From: Jeongeupia wiesaeckerbachi
GTDB taxonomy: Bacteria > Pseudomonadota > Gammaproteobacteria > Burkholderiales > Chitinibacteraceae
Direction: 5' to 3'
Assembly (NCBI RefSeq): GCF_050916355.1
Contig: NZ_CP136946.1
Location: forward strand, 3,348,001 to 3,412,000
Length of the DNA stretch: 64,000 nt
Shown: positions 60,926 to 64,000 of the stretch, piece by piece
How positions within the stretch are numbered: position 1 is the stretch's first letter
Layout of the letters: each line of letters opens with the position of its first letter
Notes under the pieces: model-generated
Seen by the model: the letters and a program-made list of their open reading frames with translations, nothing else
Told to the model about the DNA's origin: nothing
Database searches by the model: none
Made by a program: the position numbers and the translations under genes

Positions 60926-62173
60926 ATGACCGCGCACGCGTTCACTACCCTGTTCGTTTTTGCGCTGACCGCCAGCGTGCTGTTGCAAATGTGGCTGGCG
61001 CAGCGCCACATCAACCATGTACGCCGCCATCGCGGCGCGGTGCCGGACGAGTTTGCCAACGAGATCACGCTGCTGTCGCACCAGCGCGCCGCCGACTACA
61101 CGGTGGCGAAAACCCGCTTCGGCATGCTGGCGACGATCTGGGACGCGATGCTGCTGGCCGCGTTTACGCTCGGCGGCGGCATTGCCTGGCTGTCCGACCT
61201 CACCACCCACTGGTTCGGGACCGGCATCGCTGCCGGCGTGGCGATGATTGCGCTGCTGGCCATCGCCAACACCTTGCTGACACTGCCGTTCTCGTGGGTT
61301 TCGACATTCCGGATCGAGACCGCGTTCGGCTTCAACCAGACGACGCCGGCCACCTTCTTTGCCGACCTTTTGAAGACCTCGCTGATTGCTGCGGCCGTCG
61401 GCCTGCCGCTGGTCGCGGTCGTGCTGTGGCTGATGGACGCAATGGGCGACGCCTGGTGGCTGTGGGTCTGGGCGACGTGGGTCGGTTTTTCGCTGCTGCT
61501 GATGTGGATCTTCCCGACCTGGATCGCCCCGCTGTTCAACAAGTTCGAGCCACTGCCCGACGAAACCCTGCGCGCGCGGATCGAAGCGCTGCTGACCCGC
61601 TGCGGCTTTCGCGCCGGCGGCATCTTCATGATGGACGGCAGCAAGCGCTCGAGCCACGGCAACGCCTATTTCACCGGCCTCGGCGCCAAGAAGCGCATCG
61701 TGTTTTTCGACACCTTGCTCAAGCAGCTCAGCGGCGACGAGATCGAGGCCGTGCTTGCGCATGAACTCGGCCATTTCAAGCGCCGCCACATCGTCAAACG
61801 GCTGGCCTGGACCTTCATCCTGATGCTCGGCATGCTGTGGCTGCTCGGCCAGTTGAAAACACTGCCGTGGTTCTATGAAGGCCTCGGCGTGTCCACGCCG
61901 ACCACCGCCGTCGCACTGGTGCTGTTCTTCCTGGTGCTGCCGGTCTTCACCTTCCTGTTCGGGCCGATCGGCTCGATGCTGTCGCGCAAGCATGAGTACG
62001 AGGCCGATGCCTACGCCGCCGAACAGGCCTCCAGCACCGACCTGATCCGCGCGCTGGTGAAGCTATATCGCGACAACGCCGCAACGCTGACGCCGGACCC
62101 GCTGCACAGTCTGTTCTATGACAGCCACCCGCCGGCCAGCCTGCGGATCGCCGCCTTGAAGCGACTCGGATGA
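60926..62173 (+). CDS. M48 peptidase, CAAX prenyl protease 1-like (Ste24 type)
   Basis: 415 aa membrane metalloprotease. Several TMs, RIETAFGFNQTTPATFFADL, GGIFMMDGSKRSSHGNAYFT, the zinc site VLAHELGHFKRRH and the third ligand in SRKHEYEADAYAAEQ. Bacterial Ste24/HtpX relatives degrade misfolded membrane proteins. It is followed closely by pterin dehydratase and rsgA genes, so all three are probably co-transcribed. Confidence 0.9.
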   Translation: MTAHAFTTLFVFALTASVLLQMWLAQRHINHVRRHRGAVPDEFANEITLLSHQRAADYTVAKTRFGMLATIWDAMLLAAFTLGGGIAWLSDLTTHWFGTGIAAGVAMIALLAIANTLLTLPFSWVSTFRIETAFGFNQTTPATFFADLLKTSLIAAAVGLPLVAVVLWLMDAMGDAWWLWVWATWVGFSLLLMWIFPTWIAPLFNKFEPLPDETLRARIEALLTRCGFRAGGIFMMDGSKRSSHGNAYFTGLGAKKRIVFFDTLLKQLSGDEIEAVLAHELGHFKRRHIVKRLAWTFILMLGMLWLLGQLKTLPWFYEGLGVSTPTTAVALVLFFLVLPVFTFLFGPIGSMLSRKHEYEADAYAAEQASSTDLIRALVKLYRDNAATLTPDPLHSLFYDSHPPASLRIAALKRLG

Positions 62174-62220
62174 CACTGGCGGCTACAAAGGAAACTGGTG
62201 TCCATACCCTGGAGCACGCC

Positions 62221-62553
62221 ATGAGCCTCGCAACCGAACATTGCACACCCAACGCCCCGGCCATGCCGGTCGAAGACACAACCCGGCTGGCTACGGCCCA
62301 GCTCGACGGCTGGCAGGTGGTGGGTCCGATCCTGGAAAAGACTTTCCACCTGGGCAACTTCCACGAGACCATGGCACTGGTGAATGCCATTGCCTGGATC
62401 GCCCACAGCCAGGACCACCACCCCGACCTCGAGGTCGGCTACAACCGTTGCCGGGTCATCTGGAGCACCCATTCGGCCGGCGCCCTGACCCGCAACGACT
62501 TCATCTGCGCCGCGCGCGTCGATGCCCTTTTCCCCGAACCGGCTTCTGAATGA
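62221..62553 (+). CDS. phhB: 4a-hydroxytetrahydrobiopterin dehydratase (PCD)
   Basis: 110 aa. HPDLEVGYNRCRVIWSTHSA, GALTRNDFICAARVDAL and the His pair HSQDHHPD are the pterin-4a-carbinolamine dehydratase motif. Recycles pterin for phenylalanine hydroxylase, or related pterin use. The start at 62221 has GGAG at proper spacing; an upstream ATG at 62170 overlaps the previous stop. Overlaps rsgA by 4 bp. Confidence 0.9.
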   Translation: MSLATEHCTPNAPAMPVEDTTRLATAQLDGWQVVGPILEKTFHLGNFHETMALVNAIAWIAHSQDHHPDLEVGYNRCRVIWSTHSAGALTRNDFICAARVDALFPEPASE

Positions 62554-63428
62554 CCGATACCGCCCAGATCATCGCCAGCCATGGCAGGTCCTACATCATC
62601 GAGCTGCCCGATGGCAGCACCCGCGTCGCCAGTGCGCGCGGCAAGAAAACCGATTTCGCCTGCGGCGACCGTGTCGCCATCAAGGTCACCAGCACCGAGC
62701 AGGCGGTCATTGAAAAAGCGCTGAAGCGCGACACGCTGCTGTACCGCTCCGATGCATGGCGCGAGAAGCTGATCGCGGCCAACGTTACGCAGATCATCGT
62801 CGTCGTCGCGCCGGTGCCGAGCTTCTTCGACGAGCTGATCGGTCGCTGCCTGATTGCCGCCGAGGATGCCGGCATCCGGCCGCTGATCCTGCTGAACAAG
62901 TGCGACCTGCCCGAAGCCGACGCCGCGCGCGCACGGCTCGGCTACTACCGCGAACTCGGTTACGGCGTGGTCGAGCTTGCGGCGACCGAAGACATTTCCC
63001 CGCTGAACGGCTGGCTTTCCGGCCACGTCTCGGTACTGGTCGGCCAGTCGGGCATGGGCAAATCGACAATCACCAACGCACTGATTCCCGAGGCCCGCGC
63101 GCGGGTCAACGACATCTCGGTCGCGCTCGATTCGGGCAAGCACACCACGACCAATGCCACGCTCTACCACCTTGAACCCGGCGCCGACCTGATCGATTCG
63201 CCCGGCCTGCAGTCGTTCGGGCTCGCGCACGTTACCGTCGAGGATTTACCGCGGCTGATGCCGGAATTCCGCGAACGGCTCGGCACGTGCCGCTTCCACA
63301 ACTGCCGCCACCGGCACGAACCGGGCTGTGCCATCCTCGGTGCCGTCAGCAGCGGCGACATCCCGGAAAGCCGCCTGCAGCTCCTCCATCGACTGCAGGA
63401 CGAACTGGCCGCAGCGCAAACCTACTGA
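62550..63428 (+). CDS. rsgA: Small-subunit biogenesis GTPase RsgA
   Basis: 292 aa. N-terminal OB domain, then a circularly permuted GTPase with the order LLNKCDL (G4), VLVGQSGMGKSTITNAL (G1), HTTTNATL (G2) and DSPGLQSFGL (G3); a C-terminal zinc site CRFHNCRHRHEPGC. Helps mature the 30S subunit. Ends overlapping the DUF2062 gene by 7 bp on the opposite strand. Confidence 0.95.
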   Translation: MTDTAQIIASHGRSYIIELPDGSTRVASARGKKTDFACGDRVAIKVTSTEQAVIEKALKRDTLLYRSDAWREKLIAANVTQIIVVVAPVPSFFDELIGRCLIAAEDAGIRPLILLNKCDLPEADAARARLGYYRELGYGVVELAATEDISPLNGWLSGHVSVLVGQSGMGKSTITNALIPEARARVNDISVALDSGKHTTTNATLYHLEPGADLIDSPGLQSFGLAHVTVEDLPRLMPEFRERLGTCRFHNCRHRHEPGCAILGAVSSGDIPESRLQLLHRLQDELAAAQTY

Positions 63429-63976
63429 GGCCTGCAACAGCGTCTGGCCCGCTTGCGCAGCGCCAGCCAGATGTGCACGCGCCAGATCCCGTGCACCGTA
63501 AAAAAGCCGCCGATCGCCAGCAATGCCGCCAGGGTCGGCAGGCCGATCAGCAAGGGCGTGCCGAGCGACAGCATCCAGTGCCACATCGCCTGCGTCCATT
63601 CGAGCAGCGACAGGCCGGCCCAAGCCGGCATCGGCGGTACATGGGCCCCGCCGCCAAGGCCGGTGATGAAACTGCCGAGCTTCACCGCCAACCAGTACAA
63701 GGGGCCGATCGTCAGCGGGTTGGTATAGAAAGTGGCGAAGACCGCGACAGGCAGATTGACGCGAAAACCCAGCGCCAGCAGGCTGGCCGTGATCACCTGC
63801 AGCGGCCCGGGAATCAAGCCGCCGATCATTCCCGCCGCGACACCACCAGCAACCGAATGCCGATTCAGGTGCCATAGATTCGGATGCGAGAACCAATGGG
63901 CATAGCGGCGCAGAAACGCGTTCTGCGTCAGCGTGGCATGGTCGGGCAGCAAGCGCCGCAAAAAACGTCGTGGCAT
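63422..63976 (-). CDS. DUF2062 membrane protein
   Basis: 184 aa. PNLWHLNRHSVAGGVAAGMI, GLIPGPLQVITASLLALGF and TFYTNPLTIGPLYWLAVKLG are the DUF2062 pattern, with three to four TM helices. Members are found in many proteobacteria; function unknown. It ends near the window edge but is complete. Confidence 0.9.
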   Translation of the reverse strand: MPRRFLRRLLPDHATLTQNAFLRRYAHWFSHPNLWHLNRHSVAGGVAAGMIGGLIPGPLQVITASLLALGFRVNLPVAVFATFYTNPLTIGPLYWLAVKLGSFITGLGGGAHVPPMPAWAGLSLLEWTQAMWHWMLSLGTPLLIGLPTLAALLAIGGFFTVHGIWRVHIWLALRKRARRCCRPQ

Positions 63977-64000
63977 GAAAACCTTGATCGAAAAGTGAAT

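Overview
The window looks like chromosomal DNA of a high-GC betaproteobacterium, most likely from the Neisseriales, near the chitin-degrading genera Chitinibacter, Jeongeupia and Chitiniphilus. That placement is an inference from gene content: betaproteobacterial housekeeping genes (smpB, folB, tsaC, cysG, a second infA, rsgA), NsrR-linked norVW, and a pilin carrying a chitin-binding module. No phage, insertion sequence, integrase or CRISPR array was seen. There is one tRNA, Arg(CCG), and the window opens inside smpB.

Layout. 1-4550: smpB end, plsY, folB, a Tim44-like protein, a lipoprotein, a Crp-family regulator and tsaC. 4670-8380: five-gene minor type IV pilin operon of visibly lower GC, ending in a PilV-like pilin fused through a (TSTP)8 linker to a CBM5/12 chitin-binding domain; this is the most striking object in the window. 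8600-19030: Orn/Lys/Arg decarboxylase, cytochrome c, egtB-egtD (ergothioneine), cysG, an MHYT sensor, tRNA-Arg, a di-heme cytochrome, an acetyltransferase and sugE. 19080-27350: dienelactone hydrolase, pepD, a three-gene lysine-degradation operon (DUF1338 dioxygenase, lysine/saccharopine dehydrogenase-like, ALDH7), a DUF4124 protein, an SDR, and a probable rquA for rhodoquinone. 27560-34770: rhlE, acetate transporter, rarD, a molybdopterin-fold protein paired with a diguanylate cyclase, a HAD phosphatase and DUF3429.

34770-42030 (minus strand): wecB-nfrB-nfrA-DUF4434, a probable c-di-GMP-gated exopolysaccharide synthase/secretion operon supplied with UDP-ManNAc by its own epimerase. 42390-48750: small envelope proteins (lipoproteins, two YXWGXW proteins, one behind a near-ideal CRP site), a zinc metallopeptidase, a MATE transporter and a Nudix hydrolase. 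48750-52430: infA2, csp, dodecin, arfB, DUF2185, a second EamA transporter and a DUF4442 protein. 52600-57870: sir2, nsrR, a DUF59 protein, an NnrS-like membrane protein, norV and norW, with NsrR-type operators at three places, forming a nitric oxide defence block. 57870-64000: SnoaL-like protein, zinc-ribbon membrane protein, outer-membrane barrel, M48 protease, pterin dehydratase, rsgA and DUF2062.

Together the genes suggest a surface-attaching bacterium with c-di-GMP control and flexible respiration (rhodoquinone, NO detoxification, several c-type cytochromes). Start codons were picked by ribosome-binding sites and family N-termini. No database search was run; family assignments rest on motifs and remembered family patterns.
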